From Gracilimonas sp017641085 (GTDB lineage Bacteria > Bacteroidota > Rhodothermia > Balneolales > Balneolaceae), in assembly GCF_046115515.1 (NCBI RefSeq), contig NZ_CP175953.1: a stretch of 64,000 bases of DNA. The stretch is one strand, 5' to 3'. Both the position numbers and the translations under genes were made by a program. Positions 1 to 8,577 of the stretch are shown one piece after another. The stretch's first letter is position 1. Each line of letters opens with the position of its first letter. The notes beneath the pieces were generated by a model. That model ran no database searches and was not told the origin of the DNA. It worked only from the letters and a program-made list of their open reading frames with translations.

Positions 1-1723
1 ATAAAAGCTCTCAGGTTTCAGTGAGTTCTCAGCGTTCTTCCCGATAAAATCAGTAATTTTTCGGCTTATGGGGTGAACCGATTGTTTGCAGGTAGAATAT
101 ATCAGCGCCTTTTCAGTTTCAGTTAAGTTCATCCCTCTGAATACTACATTGGCTTCTTCTTTATTCGTAAGCGTGCCGGTCTTGTCAAATACCACAGCAC
201 CGGCTTTGGATAGATTTTCAAGCAAAAGGTGGTTTTTGACGAAAAAGCCGTTCAGAGACAATACATTTAAAGCCGATCCTAATGTGAACGGAGTGGATAG
301 CGCGAGGGCACAGGGGCAGGCAATAATCAATACGGCTGTAAAAACCGATAAGGCCATTTCCATGCCTGCAGCCTGCAGCCAATACATTCCTGCAAAGGCA
401 GAAATCCCCAAAACAGATACTGTAAAATAGGGACTGATTCGGTCGGCAAAGCTCGTAAGCTTGAGCTCTTTTTCGTTATTGGTGAAGGCATCATGGTTCC
501 AGAGCTTGGTGAGATAACTGTTTTCAACTTCTTCTTCGGTATTGAACGAAGCAGAAGTGCCAATCAATTTAGCACCGGCATAGATCAGCTCACCTTTTGA
601 AACCTCAACCGGGTCGGATTCTCCGGTAATAAAACTGTAATCCACATAAGCTTTTTCGGATAGCAAGGTGGAGTCGCAGGGCACCAGCTCCTGATTGCGT
701 AGTCTGATTTCCATTCCGGGAACCAGCTTATCCAATGAGACAGATTTCTCAGCACCGAAACCGTCTGTTACATTTACGGCGATGGGAAGGTAGGATTTAT
801 AGTCGCGGTTGAAAGACAGGCGGTTAAAGGTTTTCTGCTGAACCAGTTTCCCGATCAATAAAAAGAAAATGAGTCCGGTAAAAGAATCCATGTAGCCGGT
901 TCCGGTTCCGGTTACAATCTCATAGACACTTCGTCCAAAAAGGGCAACGATACCGATGGAAATGGGAACGTCGAGGTTCACCCCTCGCTGACTCAAAGCG
1001 GCAAATGCGGATTTCAGGTAATCGCTGCTGCTATAAATAAGTACCGGAATGGCGAGGATAATATTCAAAACCCCAAAAAAAACATGAAATTGGCCACCGA
1101 GTCCGCTGTTGCCTACGTCCAGGTAATCCGGGAAGCTGAATAGCATAATGTTTCCGAAGGCAAAGCCGGCCACTCCCAGTTTCAGCCACAACGATCGGTT
1201 TTGGTGCGATTTGGACGTTGTGGCATCCAGCTTGTTGAGCCGGATTTCCGGCTCGTATCCAATAGTGGTTAATTGCTCAACAACTTTGCGCAGGGAGGTA
1301 GCTTCAGTATCAATAAGTACATCCAGCTCACGCTTTAGAAAATTGACTTTGGTTTGCAGAATGCCGGAATCCAGTTTCTGTAGATTTTCAAGCAGCCAAA
1401 CACAAGAGGTGCAATGAATATTCGGAATGTATAAAGAAACAGAGAGCTGCTGCTGGTTTCGAAAATCGGCTATCCGTGAAATTACTTCTTCATCTTCAAG
1501 GTAATCAAACCGCGTGCGGGACCGGGTATTGCGGAGGTTGATACCGGGATTGCTTTCAAGGTCGTAGTAGGAGCAGAGCCCGCTTTCGTCCAGAATTTGG
1601 AAGGCTGTACTGCCAGCCGGTACAGCAAAAGGGCTTGTCCTGAAAGCGTACCGTTGCTTCATGACATACTTCGCCGCAGTGGTAGCATACATCAGTTGAT
1701 ATGGTTGCAGCCCCTTTGGTCAT
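1..1723 (-). pseudogene. ccoI: Heavy-metal (copper) P1B-type ATPase, CcoI/FixI-like; frameshifted and cut by window edge
   Basis: Membrane cation pump predicted to export Cu(I), probably for cytochrome c oxidase (cbb3-type) maturation. The N-terminus (start 1723) has a CYHCGEVC segment and then FCCTG, the N-terminal metal site of CcoI/FixI ATPases. Further on are an HMA domain with HCTSC, several membrane segments, the CPC ion-binding motif (near 309-319) and the phosphorylation motif DKTGT (near 170-187). The reading frame breaks at about 1611-1616: FCCTGW leads to a quick stop, while the next frame continues as GSTAFQILDESG. Restoring one base gives the expected FCCTGCGSTAFQIL, so this is a one-base deletion or a base error. 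The ATP-binding C-terminus lies outside the window. The start overlaps the stop of the upstream Rrf2 gene as ATGA, indicating a coupled operon. Family confidence is high; whether the gene is functional is unknown. Confidence 0.8.
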
Positions 1724-2187
1724 TGTTTGAATGAAGGAACACCGTTCGAAAATTGCAAACGTAAGTCGAACCATTTCTGTGACATTTGCTTATCAACCTG
1801 ATCGAAGGTGGTGTCTTTAAGCCACTGTTCTATTTTCTTTCGTTCTTTAGACCAGAATGCATGGAAAGGGCAGGGTTCAATGTGGCCGCACCCTTCAATT
1901 CCCATAAAGCATTTATTGAAAAATTCTACTCCATCAATGGCAGCAATAACATCCATCAGTGTTACTTGATCAACCGGCTTGGCAAGATAAACCCCACCGT
2001 TTAGTCCTCTTCGGGATTTAAGAATGCCCGGTTCTTTCAGTTTGGCCAGTATCTGAGAAAGGTAGGCCGTTGGGCAGTTCAGAGATTTTGATAACTGTGA
2101 GGCTGAAACAGCTCCATCATCCGAACTCTTAGAGATCGCTATAATGGCAGAAATGGCGTATTGAGCCCCTTGTGATATGAACCGCAT
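1720..2187 (-). CDS. Rrf2 family transcriptional regulator with putative Fe-S cysteines
   Basis: A 155-residue winged-helix regulator of the Rrf2 family (IscR, NsrR, RsrR relatives). The N-terminus MRFISQGAQYAISA and the recognition-helix region with LNCPTAYLSQILAKL followed by SRRGLNGGV are typical. Three cysteines at about residues 93-106 (spacing C-x6-C-x5-C, in KCFMGIEGCGHIEPC) lie where this family binds a 2Fe-2S or 4Fe-4S cluster, so redox, oxygen or NO sensing is likely; the ligand is inference. It is the first gene of an operon with the copper ATPase, coupled through an ATGA overlap, and is divergent from the acetyl-CoA hydrolase. A palindrome 29 bp upstream of its start may be its own operator. 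Confidence 0.9.
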   Translation of the reverse strand: MRFISQGAQYAISAIIAISKSSDDGAVSASQLSKSLNCPTAYLSQILAKLKEPGILKSRRGLNGGVYLAKPVDQVTLMDVIAAIDGVEFFNKCFMGIEGCGHIEPCPFHAFWSKERKKIEQWLKDTTFDQVDKQMSQKWFDLRLQFSNGVPSFKQ

Positions 2188-2215
2188 AAGAGATTATTAA
2201 ATAAATATTCATATT

Positions 2216-2231
2216 CTAATATCAATATTAG
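2216..2231. promoter_or_regulatory. Palindrome upstream of rrf2, candidate operator
   Basis: CTAATAT-CA-ATATTAG is an inverted repeat with perfect 7-bp arms, 29 bp upstream of the rrf2 start. Rrf2 proteins bind dyad sites as dimers and often autoregulate, so this is a reasonable operator candidate. It does not match a consensus I know, and AT-rich palindromes also arise by chance. Confidence 0.4.
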
Positions 2232-2330
2232 ATTTTAAGAAGTTTTCAAATACCGATCAACCGGTGAGGGAGTAATTTTTGTATTTAGAGTTTTTCTAAA
2301 CACGGATCTCTCTTAAAAGAATATTCACAT

Positions 2331-2344
2331 TTGATGATTATCAT
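2331..2344 (+). promoter_or_regulatory. FNR/CRP-type box upstream of the acetyl-CoA hydrolase gene
   Basis: TTGAT-GATT-ATCAT differs from the FNR consensus TTGAT-N4-ATCAA at one base and lies 30 bp upstream of the CoA-transferase start, in the region shared with the divergent rrf2/copper ATPase operon. Regulation by a CRP/FNR protein would fit a CcoI-type pump and acetate metabolism. No such regulator gene is visible in the window, so this rests on the motif alone. Confidence 0.4.
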
Positions 2345-2373
2345 AAGCGAAATTAAAATTTAAGGCATTACCT

Positions 2374-3648
2374 ATGATCGAATATCAGACAGCAGACGAA
2401 GCAGTAAAGGCTATTAATTCAGGAGACCGTGTATTTGTACATGGAGTTTCAGCCACACCGGTACCCCTGGTAAAAGCAATGACTAACCGCCACAGCGAGC
2501 TCAAAGATGTGGAAGTTATTCATTTACACACCGAAGGACCGGCCCCGTACTCTGATCCTGAATACAAAGACAGCTTTTTTGTGAATGCACTGTTCGTTGG
2601 GGCCAATGTAAGGAAGGCTGTTAATGAAGGACGCGGGGATTACGTTCCGGTTTTTCTGAGTGAGGTTCCAAACCTGTTCCGAAATAACATACTACCACTG
2701 GATGTAGCTTTGGTTCACGTTTCCCCACCGGATAACCATGGTTACTGTTCGCTTGGGGTTTCGGTGGATGCAGCGGTGGCGGCGGTTCAGTCGGCTAGGT
2801 ATGTAATTGCACAGGTGAACCCCAATATGCCGCGAACGCATGGTGATGGCCTGATTCACGTAAACGAAATTGACGCTTTGGTACAAACCAATGATCCACT
2901 ACCCGAGCAAGTGGCACCGGAACCCAACGAGGCTGAACTCAAAATCGGGAAGTATTGTGCAGAACTGATTGACGATGGCGCAACGATGCAAATGGGGATT
3001 GGAGCCATCCCTAATGCGGTATTAAAGAGCCTGACGAATCATAAGGACCTCGGCGTACACACAGAAATGTTTTCGGACGGAGTGATAGAGCTGGTTGAAA
3101 AAGGAATCATTAACGGTAGAAAGAAGAAAATTCACCCCGGAAAAATTGTAAGCGGCTTTGTAATGGGATCTAAAAAAACCTACGATTTTATAGATGATAA
3201 TCCGGCCGTGGCCATGCTCGATATCGCCTATATCAATGATACCGCTGTGATTCGCCGAAATCCAAAAGTGACGGCCATCAACAGCGCGGTAGAGGTGGAT
3301 TTAACGGGACAAGTATGTGCAGATTCTATCGGAACTTATCATTACTCAGGGGTTGGCGGACAAATGGATTTCATACGGGGAGCTTCACTTTCGCCGGGAG
3401 GAAAACCCATCATTGCGCTGCCTTCAACAACCAATAAAGGGATCAGCCGAATTGTACCTTTTTTAAAGCAGGGAGCCGGCGTAGTAACAACCCGGGCACA
3501 CGTTCACTATGTGGTGACAGAATATGGAGTGGCCAACTTGTATGGAAAGAATCTATGCCAGCGTGCAAAAGCTTTGACCGGAATTGCGCATCCCGATCAC
3601 CGTGAAGAACTGGAGAAAGCGATCCACGAACGGTTCAATAAAAAATAG
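2374..3648 (+). CDS. Acetyl-CoA hydrolase / 4-hydroxybutyrate-type CoA-transferase
   Basis: A 424-residue enzyme of the acetyl-CoA hydrolase/transferase family (family I CoA-transferases such as Cat1, Cat2, AbfT). It moves CoA between acyl groups or hydrolyses acetyl-CoA to acetate. The N-terminal half carries HVSPPDNHGYCSLG. The C-terminal half has the glycine-rich MQMGIGAIPNAV segment and the catalytic glutamate in HTEMFSDGV (Glu231), which forms the glutamyl-CoA thioester in the family, followed by GGQMDFIRGA. Length matches the family. The exact acyl substrate cannot be read from sequence. It is divergent from the rrf2 operon, with a putative FNR-type box in its promoter region. Confidence 0.9.
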   Translation: MIEYQTADEAVKAINSGDRVFVHGVSATPVPLVKAMTNRHSELKDVEVIHLHTEGPAPYSDPEYKDSFFVNALFVGANVRKAVNEGRGDYVPVFLSEVPNLFRNNILPLDVALVHVSPPDNHGYCSLGVSVDAAVAAVQSARYVIAQVNPNMPRTHGDGLIHVNEIDALVQTNDPLPEQVAPEPNEAELKIGKYCAELIDDGATMQMGIGAIPNAVLKSLTNHKDLGVHTEMFSDGVIELVEKGIINGRKKKIHPGKIVSGFVMGSKKTYDFIDDNPAVAMLDIAYINDTAVIRRNPKVTAINSAVEVDLTGQVCADSIGTYHYSGVGGQMDFIRGASLSPGGKPIIALPSTTNKGISRIVPFLKQGAGVVTTRAHVHYVVTEYGVANLYGKNLCQRAKALTGIAHPDHREELEKAIHERFNKK

Positions 3649-3664
3649 AAAGGCGGCAAGTGAG

Positions 3665-3696
3665 TTAGAGCCTTTTCACAAATAATCGTACCTTTG
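3665..3696 (+). promoter_or_regulatory. Bacteroidota-type promoter of purL
   Basis: TACCTTTG at 3689-3696 is a perfect match to the Bacteroidota -7 element TAnnTTTG, 40 bp upstream of the purL start. The -33 element is poor: only TTA around 3665-3667. Confidence 0.45.
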
Positions 3697-3735
3697 GACT
3701 TTCTGAAACCATAACGCTTCAATCACTCCATCGGA

Positions 3736-5973
3736 ATGTCGCAAACAACGATTCAAGAACCGGAAGTAACACTCGAACTGGCCGAAGAACATGGTCTGAA
3801 TGCAGAAGAATTTGAAATGATAAAATCCCGGTTAGGTCGGGTGCCAACGTTTACGGAACTGGGCGTTTATTCGGTGATGTGGAGTGAACATTGTTCATAT
3901 AAAAATTCCATCGTTGAGCTAAAAAAACTGCCGAGCGAAGGTGAAAACCTGTTGGTGGGAGCCGGTGAAGAAAATGCCGGATTGGTGGATTTAGGTGATG
4001 GACTCGGTTGCGCCTTCAAGATTGAGAGTCATAATCACCCGTCGGCTATTGAACCCTACCAGGGAGCGGCAACGGGAGTGGGTGGTATTCATCGCGATAT
4101 CTTCACGATGGGAGCCCGCCCGGTGGCAAGCCTGAATTCTCTGCGGTTTGGTTCGATGGAAAACCCTCGCGTTCGTTATCTGCTGGACGGTGTGGTTCGG
4201 GGTATCGGAGATTATGGAAATTCATTCGGAGTACCGGTCATTGCCGGAGAAGTTTGCTTTGATGAAAGCTACGAAGGTAACCCGCTGGTTAACGCCATGA
4301 GTATCGGGCTGGTGAAAGAAGGGGAGACCGCATCCGCCATTTCAAAAGGACTTGGAAACCCGGTTATTATTGTAGGGGCAAGTACCGGCCGGGATGGTAT
4401 TCACGGTGCCACTTTTGCTTCCGAAGAAATCAGCGAAGAAAGCGAAGCCAAAAGACCGAGCGTTCAGGTAGGCGATCCTTTTACTGAAAAGCTATTACTT
4501 GAAGCCAGCCTGGAAGTACTGAAAACCGGGGCTGTAATTGGGATGCAGGATATGGGGGCGGCCGGAATCGCGTGCTCAACGTCCGAGATGACGGCCAAAG
4601 GCGGACAGGGAATGAAAATTGACCTGGACAAAGTTCCTGCCCGGGAAGACGGTATGACCGCTTACGAACTATTGCTCTCCGAAAGTCAGGAGCGTATGCT
4701 CATTGTTGCCGAGAAAGGACGTGAGCAGGAGGTAATTGATGTATACGAAAAATGGGACCTGCACGGAGTAGTGATTGGGGAAGTTGTGGATACCGAGAAT
4801 GTAACCTACTGGAAAGACGGTGAGATTAAAGCCGACATCCCGGCGGAACACCTGGTGCTTGGTGGAGGAGCTCCTCAGTATATCCGGGAAACGAAGAAGC
4901 CGGCTTACCTCGATGAAGTTCAGAATTTCGATATTGATTCCCTGGAGCATCATGATAATTATTCGGAAACGGTAACCCGGTTGCTTGGCGCGCCGAATAT
5001 TGCCTCCAAGCGGTGGGTGCACGAGCAGTACGACACCATGGTTCGCACCAATACCGTAACCGGTCCGGGGGCTTCTGATTCCGGGGTGATTCGTATCAAA
5101 GGAAGTAAAAAAGGATTGGTTGCCAAAACCGATTGTAATGGCCGGTATGTATATCTGAATCCCCGAAAAGGAGGGCAAATTGCGGTGGCTGAATCGGCAC
5201 GAAATGTAGTTTGTTCCGGTGCCAAACCTATGGCCATCACCAACTGCCTGAATTTTGGAAACCCGTACAAGCCGGAAGTCTACTGGACTTTCAAAGAAGC
5301 ATTAGGAGGAATGGCCGATGCCTGCCGTACACTCAACACTCCGGTAACCGGTGGAAACGTGAGCTTCTATAATGAAAATCCGAACGGAGCTATTTTCCCG
5401 TCGCCTATCATCGGGATGTTAGGGGTGATTGAAGATGTGGAGAAACACCTGATGACGCCCGGCTTCAAGAAAGAAGGCGATATCGTTCTTTATATAGGAG
5501 CTGACCGAAAAGGGCTGGGTGGAAGTGAGTACCTGAAGACCATCCATGAACTCACTACCGGTGACGCACCTGAAATAGATCTCAACTTCGAAGCAAACCT
5601 GCAGCAGGCATTACTGACAGCCATTCAAACCGGATTGATTACCGCCGCCCATGATGTATCTGATGGAGGTTTGGCCATTGCCCTGGCGGAAATGGCTATC
5701 TTCGGGAAGAAAGGAGCAGAAGTTTCTGTGGAAACGATGAAAGGATCAACCCATGAAATTCTGTTTAGTGAAGCTCAGTCAGGAGTGGTCATTACTATTC
5801 CGGCAGCAGAATTGCAGACAGCCAAACACCACTTTGAAAAAGCCAACGTGCCCATGTTTGAATTAGGCGTGGTTAAAGGGGATTCCCTCGAAATCAAAGA
5901 TTTGGTCTCACTAAGCGTAGATGCAGCCGAGAAGACCTATGAAAGCGTGATCCCTAAAGCAATGGAAGCCTGA
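3736..5973 (+). CDS. purL: Phosphoribosylformylglycinamidine synthase subunit PurL
   Basis: The 745-residue synthetase subunit of FGAM synthase, the fourth step of de novo purine synthesis: FGAR + ATP + ammonia to FGAM. Length indicates the small PurL form, which works with separate PurQ and PurS; neither is in this window. Diagnostic motifs are MWSEHCSYKNS (about residue 48) and ESHNHPSAIEPYQGAATG (about residue 96), which bind nucleotide and substrate, with a second AIRS-like half containing NCLNFGNP, TGGNVSFYNE and HDVSDGGLA. Transcribed alone from a good Bacteroidota-type promoter. Its TGA stop directly abuts the stop of the convergent AraC-family gene with no base between. Confidence 0.97.
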   Translation: MSQTTIQEPEVTLELAEEHGLNAEEFEMIKSRLGRVPTFTELGVYSVMWSEHCSYKNSIVELKKLPSEGENLLVGAGEENAGLVDLGDGLGCAFKIESHNHPSAIEPYQGAATGVGGIHRDIFTMGARPVASLNSLRFGSMENPRVRYLLDGVVRGIGDYGNSFGVPVIAGEVCFDESYEGNPLVNAMSIGLVKEGETASAISKGLGNPVIIVGASTGRDGIHGATFASEEISEESEAKRPSVQVGDPFTEKLLLEASLEVLKTGAVIGMQDMGAAGIACSTSEMTAKGGQGMKIDLDKVPAREDGMTAYELLLSESQERMLIVAEKGREQEVIDVYEKWDLHGVVIGEVVDTENVTYWKDGEIKADIPAEHLVLGGGAPQYIRETKKPAYLDEVQNFDIDSLEHHDNYSETVTRLLGAPNIASKRWVHEQYDTMVRTNTVTGPGASDSGVIRIKGSKKGLVAKTDCNGRYVYLNPRKGGQIAVAESARNVVCSGAKPMAITNCLNFGNPYKPEVYWTFKEALGGMADACRTLNTPVTGGNVSFYNENPNGAIFPSPIIGMLGVIEDVEKHLMTPGFKKEGDIVLYIGADRKGLGGSEYLKTIHELTTGDAPEIDLNFEANLQQALLTAIQTGLITAAHDVSDGGLAIALAEMAIFGKKGAEVSVETMKGSTHEILFSEAQSGVVITIPAAELQTAKHHFEKANVPMFELGVVKGDSLEIKDLVSLSVDAAEKTYESVIPKAMEA

Positions 5974-6825
5974 TTAGATTTGAACCGATTCGAAATGAGC
6001 CCGTTTATTTGAAATATACAGAGCCGCCAGCTTGGGTACGGTGAAATTCTTGTCCAAAAACTCTTTAGGGGTGATTCCAATCACCTTTTTGAAGTCTTTA
6101 ATCATATGGCTTTGATCAAAATAGCCTAAATCATATCCCGTTTCTGTGAGGCTGGACCCGTCAAAAATTAACCGATTAAGCAGGTAATTGAAGCGGATGA
6201 GGTTGGCATATTGTTTCGGAGAAAGACCGGTGGCGTGCTTAAAATTCTTTTCAAGGGTAGATTTATGCATCCTGAAAGACTCACAGAATGTAGAGATGGT
6301 AATACCGCCCTGTTTTTTTATCACTTCGGCAATAAAAGCTGAAATTATGTGATCCTCCTTCGGTTCTTTAACCTGAGTGACCAACCATGAGTTAATCTTT
6401 TCAATAATTTTTGGAGCAGGGGTGTTTTTTATCGCTTCATCCATAGCGAGGTCGGCCAATTCAGGCATCAGCTGCTGAAGGGGATATCCAACTTCACCTA
6501 ATTCTTGCAGGCTAATTCCGGTTAGTTGTTGAATGGCCCCGGGTTTGAATCGCATTCCCAGGCATTTTGTAAACGGTTTTTGATAGACCTTCACGGCTTT
6601 TCTGAATGCAGGGACCAAGCTGCAATACTCGACTAAATGCTTTTCACTGTTCTCCTCATCGTCTCTCAAATAATTCCCATTCAGCATAATGATAACATCC
6701 GTGCTGCCGTCAGGAATTATGAAGTCAAAATCCTGTTCAAAATCATCAGGATGGAGCGTGCTTACCCAATAAGATTCTACAAGATGGCTGACAGAAACCG
6801 GCGCCGAATATTCAACATAATCCAT
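5974..6825 (-). CDS. AraC family transcriptional regulator (DUF6597-type N-terminus)
   Basis: A 283-residue regulator. Residues 1-150 resemble the DUF6597 sensor-like domain (YWVSTLHP then FIIPDGSTDVIIML). The C-terminal 110 residues form an AraC/XylS double helix-turn-helix: GGITISTFCESFRMHKSTLEKNFK, then LTETGYDLGYFDQSHMIKDFKK and the ending GITPKEF. The start at 6825 is supported by an unusually strong AGGAGG ribosome-binding site at 6834-6842. It may control the divergent secreted protein and SDR genes to its right (inference). The ligand is unknown. Confidence 0.88.
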   Translation of the reverse strand: MDYVEYSAPVSVSHLVESYWVSTLHPDDFEQDFDFIIPDGSTDVIIMLNGNYLRDDEENSEKHLVEYCSLVPAFRKAVKVYQKPFTKCLGMRFKPGAIQQLTGISLQELGEVGYPLQQLMPELADLAMDEAIKNTPAPKIIEKINSWLVTQVKEPKEDHIISAFIAEVIKKQGGITISTFCESFRMHKSTLEKNFKHATGLSPKQYANLIRFNYLLNRLIFDGSSLTETGYDLGYFDQSHMIKDFKKVIGITPKEFLDKNFTVPKLAALYISNKRAHFESVQI

Positions 6826-6965
6826 AAAATGTGACTCCTCCTATGCTGTTCGTGTCTTTCAACGCAAAACAATAGTGAATGTTAGCCAGAAATTCGTCTT
6901 TTTTACAAGGATACTATCGGCCAGATTCTGTATGATTTAGTCAACTTTCAACAAATGGTTCTGCT

Positions 6966-7490
6966 ATGAAATTAATTATGATTCTAACGGTGATGGCTTT
7001 GGCTGTTAACAATATATCTTATGCTCAAACAAGTATCTCTGATTTAGAACCGGAAGCATACTTCGATTTCTGGGTTGGAGAATGGGAATTGGCGTGGACT
7101 GACAATCAGGGGAATGCAGGGGCAGGAACAAACACCATTGAGAAAATTCTGGACGGTGTGGTTATTCAGGAAAATTTTGCTGCCACCCGTGGAGCCCTCG
7201 AAGGATATAAAGGTAGGAGCGTTTCGGTTTATAATCCGCAGCGTCAATTGTGGCATCAGGCCTGGGTAGATAATCAGGGCGGCTATATCGACCTGAAAGG
7301 ATCGGTAGATGGAGATAAAAGAATTTTTCAAACGGGAGAAAGACCGGGGCCACAGGGAGGTACCATCATCAGTCGTATGGTATTTTATGATATTGAAAAA
7401 GGCTCTTTTACCTGGGACTGGGAGTCTTCACAGGATGGTGGGGATACCTGGTCACTTAATTGGCGCATACAATATAAAAGAGTGAATTAG
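6966..7490 (+). CDS. Secreted DUF1579-like protein
   Basis: A 174-residue exported protein. The N-terminal 20 residues form a signal peptide ending at SYAQ. The mature part opens with the FDFWVGEWEL motif typical of small secreted DUF1579-like, lipocalin-like proteins, and the remainder is strand-rich with many aromatic residues (SVYNPQRQLWHQAW, FTWDWESSQDGG). No catalytic residues can be assigned. It is divergent from the AraC-family regulator and 66 bp ahead of an SDR in the same direction, so the two may be one transcript. Family assignment is moderate and function unknown. Confidence 0.65.
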   Translation: MKLIMILTVMALAVNNISYAQTSISDLEPEAYFDFWVGEWELAWTDNQGNAGAGTNTIEKILDGVVIQENFAATRGALEGYKGRSVSVYNPQRQLWHQAWVDNQGGYIDLKGSVDGDKRIFQTGERPGPQGGTIISRMVFYDIEKGSFTWDWESSQDGGDTWSLNWRIQYKRVN

Positions 7491-7556
7491 TTGGAACGAA
7501 GAACCATGTTTTCCACTTTTCCATGTTGACTATTTATCAAGAAAGAAGATCACATC

Positions 7557-8276
7557 ATGGAAAATAAAATTGTACTCATTGTAGGCGGATCAGGTGGAAT
7601 CGGAAGCGCAACGGCAAAGCGATTTGCTAAAGAGAACGCTAAAGTTATACTTGCCTCCCGCAATAAAGCCAACGTAGAAAAAGTAGCTAAAGAAATTAAT
7701 GATAACGGGGGAGAGGCTTTTGCCATTGAAGTGGATGCTACCGATGAAGCTTCCGTTAAAAGAATGACGGATGAAATTGCCAATCAGCTTGGAAAAATCG
7801 ATGTACTGATTAATGCATTTGGTCAGGGAATCATACAACCTTTCATGGATATCAATCCGGCCGATGCCAAAGAAATCATCAATACCAATGTGTATGGAAC
7901 GTTTCTGGTTACCCAAACGGTGATGAAAAACATGAACGAGGATGAGCCAACATCTGTGGTCATGTTTCCCGGTACCATGGGTAAGTATGTGATGAAGAAC
8001 GCTTCCGTTTACGCAGCTTCCAAATTCGCCATTCAGGGCTTAACCAAAGCCTTAGTTGAAGAGCAACGAAGGGGTAATACAAAATTCTCACTGTTGTATC
8101 TGGGTGGGGTGGATACTCCTTTCTGGGACGATGAGAGGGTAAACATGAAAGTCAAAAAAGACATGATGCTTACCCCCGATGAAGTAGCTGAAGCTGTGTT
8201 CTATGCCGTAAACCAACCTTCCGGTTCGGTTATGAATGAAGTTGTGATTCAGCCAGAAAGTCACCAGTTGGTGTAG
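7557..8276 (+). CDS. SDR family NAD(P)-dependent oxidoreductase
   Basis: A 239-residue classical short-chain dehydrogenase/reductase. It has the Rossmann motif GGSGGIG (residues 10-16), the structural INAFGQG segment in the NNAG position, and the catalytic Tyr-x3-Lys as YAASK (Tyr152, Lys156). The segment FPGTMGKYVMKNASVY covers the region of the catalytic serine, which here looks like Thr (FPGTMG) instead of the usual Ser, a variation seen in some SDRs. The substrate cannot be predicted. It lies 66 bp downstream of the secreted DUF1579-like gene. Confidence 0.9.
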   Translation: MENKIVLIVGGSGGIGSATAKRFAKENAKVILASRNKANVEKVAKEINDNGGEAFAIEVDATDEASVKRMTDEIANQLGKIDVLINAFGQGIIQPFMDINPADAKEIINTNVYGTFLVTQTVMKNMNEDEPTSVVMFPGTMGKYVMKNASVYAASKFAIQGLTKALVEEQRRGNTKFSLLYLGGVDTPFWDDERVNMKVKKDMMLTPDEVAEAVFYAVNQPSGSVMNEVVIQPESHQLV

Positions 8277-8297
8277 ACTTTCCAAGAAATATGAAAA

Positions 8298-8341
8298 TTG
8301 TAGTGGTTTTATTAGATTATTATTTATCAGTTCTACTACAA
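8298..8341. promoter_or_regulatory. Inverted repeat ahead of the DUF433/DUF5615 pair
   Basis: TTGTAGT (8298-8304) and ACTACAA (8335-8341) form a 7-bp inverted repeat with a 30-nt AT-rich spacer, ending 6 bp before the antitoxin start. The position suits autoregulation by the antitoxin, as is usual for toxin-antitoxin operons; the role is inference. Confidence 0.4.
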
Positions 8342-8346
8342 ATACT

Positions 8347-8577
8347 ATGAAAGATTTTGAACGTATTACATTTGATCCGAAAATAATGGGAGGAAAACCT
8401 TGCATTAGAGGAACACGTGTGACAGTTGGAACAATTGTTGGTTTAGTAGCCGAAGAGTATTCTTTTGAAAAGATACTTGAATTATACCCCTATCTTGAAA
8501 AAGAGGACATTCATCAATCTCTGGAATATGCTGCCTGGAGGTCTAATGAGCTTAGGGAACCCTTCTCAGCTGTATGA
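8347..8577 (+). CDS. DUF433 antitoxin-like HTH protein
   Basis: A 76-residue DUF433 (VapB-like) protein, probably the antitoxin and DNA-binding repressor of a two-gene operon. Family signatures are RITFDPKIMGGKPCIRGTR at residues 5-23, then the helix-turn-helix part with EKILELYPYLEKEDI and the ending SLEYAAWRSNE. Its TGA overlaps the ATG of the downstream PIN-like gene as ATGA (8574-8577), the usual coupling in such pairs. Confidence 0.85.
   Translation: MKDFERITFDPKIMGGKPCIRGTRVTVGTIVGLVAEEYSFEKILELYPYLEKEDIHQSLEYAAWRSNELREPFSAV

Noticed and set aside
327..563. Minus-strand ORF of 78 residues at the left edge
   Set aside because: It overlaps the copper ATPase in another frame and has no family features; the ATPase frame explains the sequence, with CPC and DKTGT motifs.
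4669..5178. Minus-strand ORF of 169 residues within purL
   Set aside because: Purely antisense to a strongly conserved gene; no start signal or family features.
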